DNA of 64,000 nt. Source: a virus. The stretch covers positions 1-64,000 of IMG/VR virus record IMGVR_UViG_3300042453_003699; one strand, written 5' to 3'. Made by a program: the position numbers and the translations under genes. Under the pieces are notes generated by a model. The model ran no database searches and had not been told where the DNA came from. It saw nothing but the letters and a program-made list of their open reading frames with translations. Of this stretch, positions 57,862-64,000 are shown piece after piece. Position 1 is the stretch's first letter; each line of letters starts with the position of its first letter.

Positions 57862-60468
57862 ATGTTATTCAAAGAACTAGGGCTAACCGCCCAAACAGAC
57901 GCTACGGGTTCGGATCTTTTCGGGTTTTCGGTCTCATTGAACGAGATCGGGGATCTTTTTGCAGTAGGGGCTCCGGCTCATCAATCCAATGTCGGCGCTG
58001 TCTACTTGTTTCGCCGAAACCACGACGGTTCGAGAACTCAAATACAGAAGATTACGCCCTCCGACTCTCCGGCAGGAGGAAAGTTTGGTTCCTCTGTAGC
58101 TATTTCAGCGGGGGTTCTGGCAGTCGGGTCTCCCAATGTCACTGGGGTCTCCGGCAGAACCGATCATGGGGCGGTTTATCTTTACTTCTGGGACGGCTCT
58201 TCTTTTTCCAGTGAACAGAAGATCATTCCAACGGGGGGTCAAACCCCGTCATCGGGCTCCTTGAACAATACCTACTTTGGACATTCCGTTAGTCTTTCAA
58301 CCGATGGGAATTATTTGGCGGTGGGAAACAACGCCTCAAACGAGGAGGGTTGCCTAGTTTACGCCTATCAAAAAACAGGCGCTTCGTTCGCACTTGCGTC
58401 GGTCTTGTCTAATCCAAGGTCTGGCGCGTATGTTTCAAAGTTTGGTAAAGCGGTGTGTTTAGATGAGCGAGGAACCACTCTCGTATGTGGCGCTCCTATG
58501 CTCGCGTCCTCGGATAATCTTTCCGTAAAAATGGGCGGGGCTTTTACCTATGTCCGAAGAACAGCGTCATTCAACCTGATGGACAGTATTTACTTCCCAT
58601 CGACTGGAATCGCTTTTTCGGAATTCGGAGCCTCCGTATCAGTGAGCCAGAGAGGTAGTATTTTTACTTTTGGAGTTCCGGCTTACAACAACCAACAAGG
58701 CGCTGTCGCCCTACTGTTGTCTTCAGCTCCTACATTTTCAATGAATCTCAGTCAGCCTGTTGTTTTTGAAAACCACGGATTTTTGATTGAGCCTACAGTG
58801 GGCACTGGGTCTAACCTCAGATTCGGTTCAGCGCACTCCTTGGATAAGCGAGGAGGTCGTCTTTTAGTTGGCATGGACGGTTCCGCAGACACCGTGGGAA
58901 AAACTTGGGTTTTTGAGATTTTTGCTGACCTTGGGTATAAAAATTTCAGCTCAGGTCAAGCATTTGAACAAGTTTTTGAATGGAACCCGCCATCTATCAC
59001 TCAATCTGGTCAAAAATACGGGCAGTCTGTCGCTATGTCGAGCGATGGGTTGGTGACCTTGGCGGGAGCGCCTTATCACAATTCAAACGGATCGGTGTTG
59101 AGTTACAAGTCAAGGCTCAACTGTTCCTTGGTCGTTCAGGACATCGCTCACAATTTCTACTCAGAGCTTGAGGTAGACACAGGAATTGACTTGTCCTCTT
59201 ACGACACCCCATTCAATGCCATACCTCCTGTCAGCAAGGTTGCCCAAAAGATGGTGAACACTGTCACCTATACGGGTCGCTTGGATCTGATTCTGGAGAA
59301 GACTGGATCTCCTTCGGGTAATTTGAGTTTTCAGTTTGTGTTTGGAGATGCGGTTGGACCTTATTCCGATCCTTCAGCGGTGATAGCCTCTTCCTCGAAT
59401 CTTGCGATCAGTTCAGTGTCCTCGCTAGGAACTTATTCTCTGGATGTCCCGAACAAGCTCATCCAAGAAAACGATCAGGTGTGGATTGTTTTGGAGTTTG
59501 ATTCGACCTATCTTTCTTCCGCCGATGCTTCAAACTATGCGACCCTTTACGGAATCAACGGGACCTTCCCTGAGTTTAGGTCTTACAATGGGTCTTGGTC
59601 TACAGTCCCTAGCTTCGGTCTTTGCTACAAGCCCGTATCCACATACGCAGTCGGTCGGAGTGAATACGGGTATTTGAGTGTTCCTCCATTTGACATCAAC
59701 AACTCCCTCGTTACGGCAAAAGGCGCACCCTATTCAGTAAACGGAGGCGAGAAGATCATGCTCGAAAAGAACGGGTTTCTAAAACAAACCTTGTATCTGC
59801 CTACTCCCGCCGTAGCGGGTCAGCTTACTCAAGCCGAGCTGATTAGTTTCCTGAACGCGAACTTGGATGCTCGGTTTAACTGTACCGCTCAAGCCGCAAC
59901 TGTGGGGGGCAAGGATGTCGTAGTGATTAGAAACAACGACCTTTTCACTAACTACTACGGCGCTGTAGAAGCCCAAGGCTTCATCCGTGCCGACACGGAG
60001 TGGGATCTGGCTTCAAATGGTACGAATCCCGCCGACGATGCTTTAGCTTTTACGAACGGGGCGAACATCTGGCTTTTCAAACCGGATCTCATGGAGAACT
60101 TTGGGATCACAAAAACGACAGTCGCGTCGGACTGGCACGATTGGCATGAGACGATACATAAACCCCTTCAGAGTTTCTATTTCAGCAACTCCGATGTGGG
60201 GGGACCGCAGGTCTATTTCAGACCAAAAGTATTCATCTTCCCGATGGGACCGCTCGCGGTGAATTGGAGCTTGAGAGAGCTATACGCTTTCGTAGTCAAT
60301 AACTTCGTTCTGAACCCAACCCAGAAGAAGGTCTTGGATATGAATGGCAACTACGCGCCCGCGAGCTTGTCCGCTCTCACGGATCAGACCTATATCAATT
60401 TAGTCCTACTGTTTCAGTACGATAGCGCAAATGACCAACAGTACATAGGGGCTTACTGGTATCGCTAA
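57862..60468 (+). CDS. FG-GAP (integrin-like) beta-propeller fibre protein
   Basis: 868 aa. The first 420 residues contain repeats of FG-x-S-V-S-(6)-G-(2)-L-A-V-G-A-P type (FGFSVSLNEIGDLFAVGAPAH; FGSSVAISAGVLAVGSPN; FGHSVSLSTDGNYLAVGNNA; FGKAVCLDERGTTLVCGAPM), the FG-GAP/integrin-alpha propeller. The rest is beta-rich with a module (ELISFLNANLDARFNCTAQ) like that in the 3450 and 30419 products. Most likely a fibre or host-binding protein. Weak ribosome site. Confidence 0.75.
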   Translation: MLFKELGLTAQTDATGSDLFGFSVSLNEIGDLFAVGAPAHQSNVGAVYLFRRNHDGSRTQIQKITPSDSPAGGKFGSSVAISAGVLAVGSPNVTGVSGRTDHGAVYLYFWDGSSFSSEQKIIPTGGQTPSSGSLNNTYFGHSVSLSTDGNYLAVGNNASNEEGCLVYAYQKTGASFALASVLSNPRSGAYVSKFGKAVCLDERGTTLVCGAPMLASSDNLSVKMGGAFTYVRRTASFNLMDSIYFPSTGIAFSEFGASVSVSQRGSIFTFGVPAYNNQQGAVALLLSSAPTFSMNLSQPVVFENHGFLIEPTVGTGSNLRFGSAHSLDKRGGRLLVGMDGSADTVGKTWVFEIFADLGYKNFSSGQAFEQVFEWNPPSITQSGQKYGQSVAMSSDGLVTLAGAPYHNSNGSVLSYKSRLNCSLVVQDIAHNFYSELEVDTGIDLSSYDTPFNAIPPVSKVAQKMVNTVTYTGRLDLILEKTGSPSGNLSFQFVFGDAVGPYSDPSAVIASSSNLAISSVSSLGTYSLDVPNKLIQENDQVWIVLEFDSTYLSSADASNYATLYGINGTFPEFRSYNGSWSTVPSFGLCYKPVSTYAVGRSEYGYLSVPPFDINNSLVTAKGAPYSVNGGEKIMLEKNGFLKQTLYLPTPAVAGQLTQAELISFLNANLDARFNCTAQAATVGGKDVVVIRNNDLFTNYYGAVEAQGFIRADTEWDLASNGTNPADDALAFTNGANIWLFKPDLMENFGITKTTVASDWHDWHETIHKPLQSFYFSNSDVGGPQVYFRPKVFIFPMGPLAVNWSLRELYAFVVNNFVLNPTQKKVLDMNGNYAPASLSALTDQTYINLVLLFQYDSANDQQYIGAYWYR

Positions 60469-60479
60469 ATTTTTGTTGC

Positions 60480-60492
60480 TTTCCGCCGAAAA
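60480..60492 (+). promoter_or_regulatory. TTTCCGCCGAAAA box
   Basis: Perfect copy of the box 12 bases after the propeller stop and 18 bases before the GTG start at 60511. No strong -10 is evident nearby. Confidence 0.45.
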
Positions 60493-60510
60493 GGGTGGAA
60501 CAACTTTCTT

Positions 60511-60753
60511 GTGTGGTGGTCAGATCATTCTCACTTCGTAACAAACCTCGCGGGTTCGCTCGCATCCAAAGAAGAAACCGTTCTTATGGCACGGCGCGTC
60601 AACGATCAGTGGGAATATGCTGTGGTTTTGTTGGATCACCCGAAACAAACCGCCCTGTTACTGAAAACCGTACAGGGCAATGTTAGTATGGGATACGCTG
60701 AGACATCCGTTATGACAGGATCTTGGAGCCGCATCCCGCACTCCTCTTCTTAA
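60511..60753 (+). CDS. Small hypothetical protein
   Basis: 80 aa from a GTG start (or about 55 aa from the ATG at 60586). Beta-rich (QWEYAVVLLDHPKQTALLLKT). Not recognised. Start uncertain because neither candidate has a clear Shine-Dalgarno site. Confidence 0.45.
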   Translation: MWWSDHSHFVTNLAGSLASKEETVLMARRVNDQWEYAVVLLDHPKQTALLLKTVQGNVSMGYAETSVMTGSWSRIPHSSS

Positions 60754-60849
60754 TCAAGGAGGACTGCGCGTGTAGCCGACAACTGAGTTTAGAAGTTTCC
60801 TGAAATCAACGACCAGAGCCTCGCTCTGGAAAAATGAGGTGTCTTTGTA
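60754..60849 (+). promoter_or_regulatory. Long structured leader of the RRM gene
   Basis: 96 bases without a gene. CCAGAGC-CTC-GCTCTGG (60813-60829) forms a hairpin ending six bases before the ribosome site GAGG (60836-60839). Such leaders can be bound by the encoded RNA-binding protein; that is inference. Confidence 0.5.
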
Positions 60850-61269
60850 ATGCAAACTACTGTTTATGTTTCTAATCTTCCCTACTCCGCCACAGACGCG
60901 GATCTCCAAACCTATTTCAGCGTCTTTGGAGCCATCAAGACCATCAAAATGCTAACCGATAGGGAGACAGGTCGCCCTCGCGGTATCGCCTTTGTTGAGT
61001 ATCTTGATGAAGCCACGGCTACGAACGCGATTGAAGGTACGGACAAGCGGGATTTCATGGGTCGCGCTTTGAATGTTTCTCTTGCTCGTCCAAAAGGACA
61101 AAAGCCTGAGCGCACTATTCGCGAGGCTCGCGCCCCGCGTGAGTATTCTCAGGATAACTACCGTGAGTATTCACAGCCGGAAATGTCTTGGCACGATCCG
61201 AACTTCGACAGTTACAATAAGCGCGATCGTCGTGATCGTCGCGATAATCGTCGTAAGTACGATCGCTGA
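60850..61269 (+). CDS. RRM RNA-binding protein
   Basis: 139 aa. A complete RNA recognition motif covers residues 3-80: RNP2 VYVSNL, RNP1 RGIAFVEY, with a TDRETGRPRG loop. The C-terminal tail is Arg/Asp/Tyr-rich (YNKRDRRDRRDNRRKYDR). Resembles bacterial (cyanobacterial-type) RRM proteins. CGT/CGC codons suggest high expression. It could affect mRNA stability or translation in the infected cell. Confidence 0.9.
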   Translation: MQTTVYVSNLPYSATDADLQTYFSVFGAIKTIKMLTDRETGRPRGIAFVEYLDEATATNAIEGTDKRDFMGRALNVSLARPKGQKPERTIREARAPREYSQDNYREYSQPEMSWHDPNFDSYNKRDRRDRRDNRRKYDR

Positions 61270-61361
61270 TTTTATTGGGGTTCCGAGTAGGCAGGAGCAA
61301 GGGTCTACACCGTCCAGTGGGTTAAAAACCCAGAAGCCAATGGTGAACCTGCCCCATCAAA

Positions 61362-61709
61362 TCAACCGTCTGCATCTGTGTCTATCTTGTATCCACGAGA
61401 CATCCACGGCTCCGGCTTGATGTTTCGGAACCAATCAGAAACGGTCGGCACTCTTCCGCCACAGTCCTCTTTGATGTGTTGCTCGCAGATGTAGCGCACA
61501 GGAATCTGCTTACCGTCCGCGTTCGTGATGGTCAGACCGAACACTCGTTCAGCCTCAAAGATTCCTTGAGAGTGGTGTCGTAAGGCGCGATGCCTAAAGT
61601 CACAAAATGTTTCCTTGGTCGAGTCAAGCCATTGGTGAATAGGGGTGTAATCTTCCGCTTTACCGCCGAAGATTTTGGCTGATGTTTCCGAATGATGGCA
61701 GGGGTGCAT
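61362..61709 (-). CDS. DUF6915-like protein
   Basis: 115 aa. MHPCHHSETSAKIFGGKAED, IHQWLDSTKE, HRALRHHSQGI and CEQHIKEDCGG form a His/Cys-rich pattern as in the DUF6915 family, probably metal-binding, function unknown. GGAGGAG ribosome site favours the ATG at 61709. The 92 bp between this gene and the convergent RRM gene hold only a short GGGTTAAAAACCC hairpin. Confidence 0.65.
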   Translation of the reverse strand: MHPCHHSETSAKIFGGKAEDYTPIHQWLDSTKETFCDFRHRALRHHSQGIFEAERVFGLTITNADGKQIPVRYICEQHIKEDCGGRVPTVSDWFRNIKPEPWMSRGYKIDTDADG

Positions 61710-61710
61710 A

Positions 61711-62154
61711 TCAAAACTCCTCCGAGTGTGTTTCAACGGTCGTGATCCGTTGGTTGTGTTCGAGGCTTACCTTGCCTGTATCGGGGTCAATCGTTATTTC
61801 TCCGTAACCCCCGTCGTTGTTGACCCAATCAAAACCCGCTTTTTCCAGAACTTCGTAGCAGAAGTCTCGGATGATCTCTTCCAGTTCCATGTCCTCTGTT
61901 TTTTCTTTTTCGATCCATGTGCCCTTCGAGAAAGCACCTTTCTTGGAAGTCCACTTAATCTTGATCCCGTCGATGTTGATTTTTTTCAGTTCGGGTTTAC
62001 TGCCAAGTTTCTTTTTGACTTTGGTGATGTCACAAGAACCGTAAGCCTGAACCTCGGTGATTTGACCGTCATCTCCTGATCCGTCATAGGTCACGACTAC
62101 AGACCCGACATTGTTTTGTTTCAGTGCGTCCATCAATTCCTGTTTGTTTTTCAT
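61711..62154 (-). CDS. DUF6878-like protein
   Basis: 147 aa. VVTYDGSGDDGQITEVQ near the start and WVNNDGGYGEITIDPDTGKV then SLEHNQR near the end are typical of this phage/bacterial family of unknown function. The start overlaps the ligase stop by four bases. Confidence 0.65.
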   Translation of the reverse strand: MKNKQELMDALKQNNVGSVVVTYDGSGDDGQITEVQAYGSCDITKVKKKLGSKPELKKINIDGIKIKWTSKKGAFSKGTWIEKEKTEDMELEEIIRDFCYEVLEKAGFDWVNNDGGYGEITIDPDTGKVSLEHNQRITTVETHSEEF

Positions 62155-63122
62155 GCTACCTCCTGATCTCTCACCCGACCCGCTTTCGCATTCTTGGTCA
62201 TGTCGTCCTTGAGCTTTTGAAGCGTACAGCTTTGTGGGGACAGGTCATCGCGTAGCCGATGAAATGTCGGGTGTCGCAGTCGAGAGGATTGCATCTCTTG
62301 AGCAAACACATCGACTACCCTGCCGATAAACGCTTGCGGGTTTTGTGAAATCTCCTTGCGGAGTTTGTCGTTGAACCCACTGGCGAACCCAACCTCGATC
62401 AGTTTACCCGCCTCGTAAACAGACAGGGCAAGGGAGCCGATCTGACCTTGCGAGTATTTACCCTTGCCTTCTTTGAAGCCGGAGATCACGCACGATACAT
62501 CGAAAGCCTTTTTGACTTTCGCCCAACCGCGTCCGTAAGGCGAGTCAATGCGCTTGACCACGATACCCTCACCACCTTCCGCTACAACCTTCTCAAAATA
62601 CTTTTGAAGATTGCCCTGCACGGCTTGAACGACTTTGATGTGCGGGTTGTTGAGCTTGGCTACGACATCCTTGAGAAGTTTGCGTCGTTCCATGTACGGC
62701 ACACTGCGAACATCGCGACCGCATAGCATGATGATGTCGAACGCATAGTAGTAGAGATTGCCCTGCTCCCTCTGCTTCTCAATCGCTCGCTCCGGCGAGC
62801 TGTTCATGATTGAGTTGGTCGAGAGGAAATTGCTCGCCGTGATCTCACCGTCGAGAACGGTTCCCTCCATGCCCGCGTAGTCGATGTTTGTCAGGTGAGG
62901 GACATTTCTGGAGCGGTCAACATACTTCTTGTCGCCCGTCGAAAGCCGTCTGGACAGAAGCGTGTGCCGTGTGGCGCGGTTTCGGTTGTAGGGGTCAAAC
63001 CCAAGATACAGGACATACCGCGACCCATCCAACTTCAACTCGCCCACATAGTTGGGGGACGAGAGGTCGTCTGGGGGGAGGTCTTCGCATCGAGCGGGTT
63101 CAATAGGGTCTAGCATATACAT
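62151..63122 (-). CDS. ATP-dependent DNA ligase
   Basis: 323 aa. Adenylation motif GELKLDGSR (Lys), then LDGEI, YAFDI, EGIVVKR and WAKVKK (motif V), followed by an OB-like domain with GFKEGKGKY. Compact, as in phage ligases with only the catalytic core. Seals nicks in DNA repair or replication. AAGGAG lies before the start. Confidence 0.85.
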   Translation of the reverse strand: MYMLDPIEPARCEDLPPDDLSSPNYVGELKLDGSRYVLYLGFDPYNRNRATRHTLLSRRLSTGDKKYVDRSRNVPHLTNIDYAGMEGTVLDGEITASNFLSTNSIMNSSPERAIEKQREQGNLYYYAFDIIMLCGRDVRSVPYMERRKLLKDVVAKLNNPHIKVVQAVQGNLQKYFEKVVAEGGEGIVVKRIDSPYGRGWAKVKKAFDVSCVISGFKEGKGKYSQGQIGSLALSVYEAGKLIEVGFASGFNDKLRKEISQNPQAFIGRVVDVFAQEMQSSRLRHPTFHRLRDDLSPQSCTLQKLKDDMTKNAKAGRVRDQEVA

Positions 63123-63189
63123 AAAAGGACTCCTTACTGGGTAAGACGATAGTTACCAATCGTCCGAAAAGCCCTATCATTTCAATCAG

Positions 63190-63202
63190 TTTTCGGCGGA
63201 AT
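63190..63202. promoter_or_regulatory. TTTTCGGCGGAAT box in divergent region
   Basis: Near-perfect box between the ligase gene (minus) and the 63246 gene (plus). A TATCAT hexamer (63233-63238) seven bases before the ATG may be a -10. Confidence 0.45.
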
Positions 63203-63245
63203 TTCCGATGGACTTTGGGTATTCCCTTGTGTTATCATGGTTTTA

Positions 63246-64000
63246 ATGCGCTACGACACAATCTTACACCCTGAAATGATTTTGAACAAACGCGGACCTG
63301 AGTTCGCCCGATCTTTTTTGAAGAGTGCGCTCGACATGATCGAGGTTCGCAAGGGCGGGGTTTACTTCGAGGCTCATGATCCGACCTCGCACTTCATCGC
63401 TGAGAGTCTCCATCGGGACAAAGTGTTCCTACGATGTCTGACGACCTGTAAAATCTTCCGCGACCAGAAACCGCCGATTTACCACATCGGGCGGGACTTC
63501 TTGCAGACCCTTCAGAAAATCGACAGGGAGATTCCAGTCGATATTTTGCCAGAGAAGTTTCTTGCCTACTTTCAGTTCGCTGAGAACGCTATCTTCGATG
63601 ACGATGGCGTGGTGGAAGGGGGGTATATCTGTATTGATAGGGGGATCAACTTAGGCATGACTGAATCCCTTCAAGACAAGAGAGTTTTGAGTTTCACCTA
63701 CTTGTGCCAACCCAAAGTCGAGGGCATGAGTGCGTTTGCCAGTATGACGGTGGAGCTAGACGCAAAAAAGATCAGCGAACTCTCTTCTGGGATCATCGTC
63801 GAGGATCACCTTCTAGGCGAAACCAGAACGCCGGAACAGATCGAGAAGAGAAACAATGTGTTCAGGGCGCTCCTCAACGCGACCATCTATCTCTTTTCGG
63901 AAGACCCTGTTCTTGAGAAGACTAGACCGTTTCGTGAGATGGGGTTCTCGGTCAAAGAGATGAAGAGGCGTGGTCTTATCATCAATGAGACTCTCGTACC
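63246..64000 (+). CDS. Unknown protein, truncated by window end
   Basis: At least 251 aa, starts MRYDTILHPEMILNKRGPEF and runs off the edge. Mixed alpha/beta with PEKFLAYFQFAENAIF, a VLSFTYLCQ strand and a FRALLNATIYLFSED helix. The order of these elements faintly recalls AcrVA2-like proteins, but I cannot support that assignment. Leaderless-type start with a box upstream. Confidence 0.6.
   Translation, partial: MRYDTILHPEMILNKRGPEFARSFLKSALDMIEVRKGGVYFEAHDPTSHFIAESLHRDKVFLRCLTTCKIFRDQKPPIYHIGRDFLQTLQKIDREIPVDILPEKFLAYFQFAENAIFDDDGVVEGGYICIDRGINLGMTESLQDKRVLSFTYLCQPKVEGMSAFASMTVELDAKKISELSSGIIVEDHLLGETRTPEQIEKRNNVFRALLNATIYLFSEDPVLEKTRPFREMGFSVKEMKRRGLIINETLV

Noticed and set aside
61655-61680. 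CCGCCGAA copy in the DUF6915-like gene, with similar matches in other coding regions (10447, 16999, 17846, 43316)
   Set aside because: These lie deep in coding frames and encode ordinary residues, so they were not counted as operators.
1-64000. tRNA genes, CRISPR arrays and insertion sequences
   Set aside because: I saw no cloverleaf with a T-loop GTTCRA signature, no regularly spaced repeats and no transposase. A tRNAscan run could still find a divergent tRNA.

Overview
This window looks like part of a large (probably jumbo-class) contractile-tailed bacteriophage genome. The evidence is a very long tail sheath protein, a baseplate J-like wedge protein, long runs of co-directional virion genes joined by start/stop overlaps, and a dense set of small accessory genes on both strands. 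Base composition is moderate, neither AT- nor GC-rich. I saw no ribosomal RNA, tRNA, insertion sequence or CRISPR array, and no portal, terminase, major capsid or polymerase gene. Those must lie outside the window, so genome size and host remain inferences.

Layout. (1) 0-3 kb: a DNA methyltransferase, a zinc-ribbon protein, the first of three 2-oxoglutarate/Fe(II) oxygenases and a small protein (90 aa) with a paralogue at 57 kb. (2) 3-12.5 kb: virion-type proteins interrupted by a carbohydrate cassette (GT-B glycosyltransferase, pyruvyl-transferase-like protein, GT-A glycosyltransferase), then a SWIM-type zinc protein and an Fn3-like protein. (3) 12.5-17.5 kb: a secreted subtilisin, then a minus-strand operon with a tandem-domain glycosyltransferase and a DnaQ-like exonuclease. 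(4) 17.5-24 kb: a coiled-coil protein and an actin-like ATPase, a virion protein, an FmdB-type zinc ribbon and the tail sheath. (5) 24-41 kb: a long tail operon with a tail-completion-like protein, three tandem paralogous fibre proteins (the third with a huge glycine-rich insert), baseplate components including a J-like protein, and a membrane protein ahead of a terminator. (6) 41-46 kb: an abundant coiled-coil protein, a candidate PD-(D/E)XK nuclease, a histone-H1-like DNA-binding protein and fibre-like proteins. (7) 46-57 kb: accessory genes on both strands, including two more oxygenases flanking a permuted papain-like hydrolase, a 2H phosphoesterase, a zinc metallopeptidase, a protein with a metallothionein-like tail, a RelA/SpoT-type alarmone synthetase and a secreted lytic transglycosylase. 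(8) 57-64 kb: an FG-GAP beta-propeller fibre, an RRM RNA-binding protein, two DUF proteins, an ATP-dependent DNA ligase and a truncated gene at the edge.

How it fits together. The virion genes have good Shine-Dalgarno sites, start/stop overlaps and strong hairpin terminators. Many accessory genes lack a Shine-Dalgarno site and instead have a sigma70-like -10 hexamer 5-6 bases before the ATG, which suggests leaderless mRNAs. Several also carry a repeated TTTCCGCCGAAAA box near the start. I infer two expression classes: highly translated virion genes, and regulated host-takeover genes. The most interesting cargo is the 47-58 kb accessory block. It combines candidate nucleotide-signal enzymes (alarmone synthetase, 2H phosphoesterase) with hydrolases and metal-binding proteins, and four of its proteins share a short N-terminal helix-like peptide that could be a virion-packaging tag.
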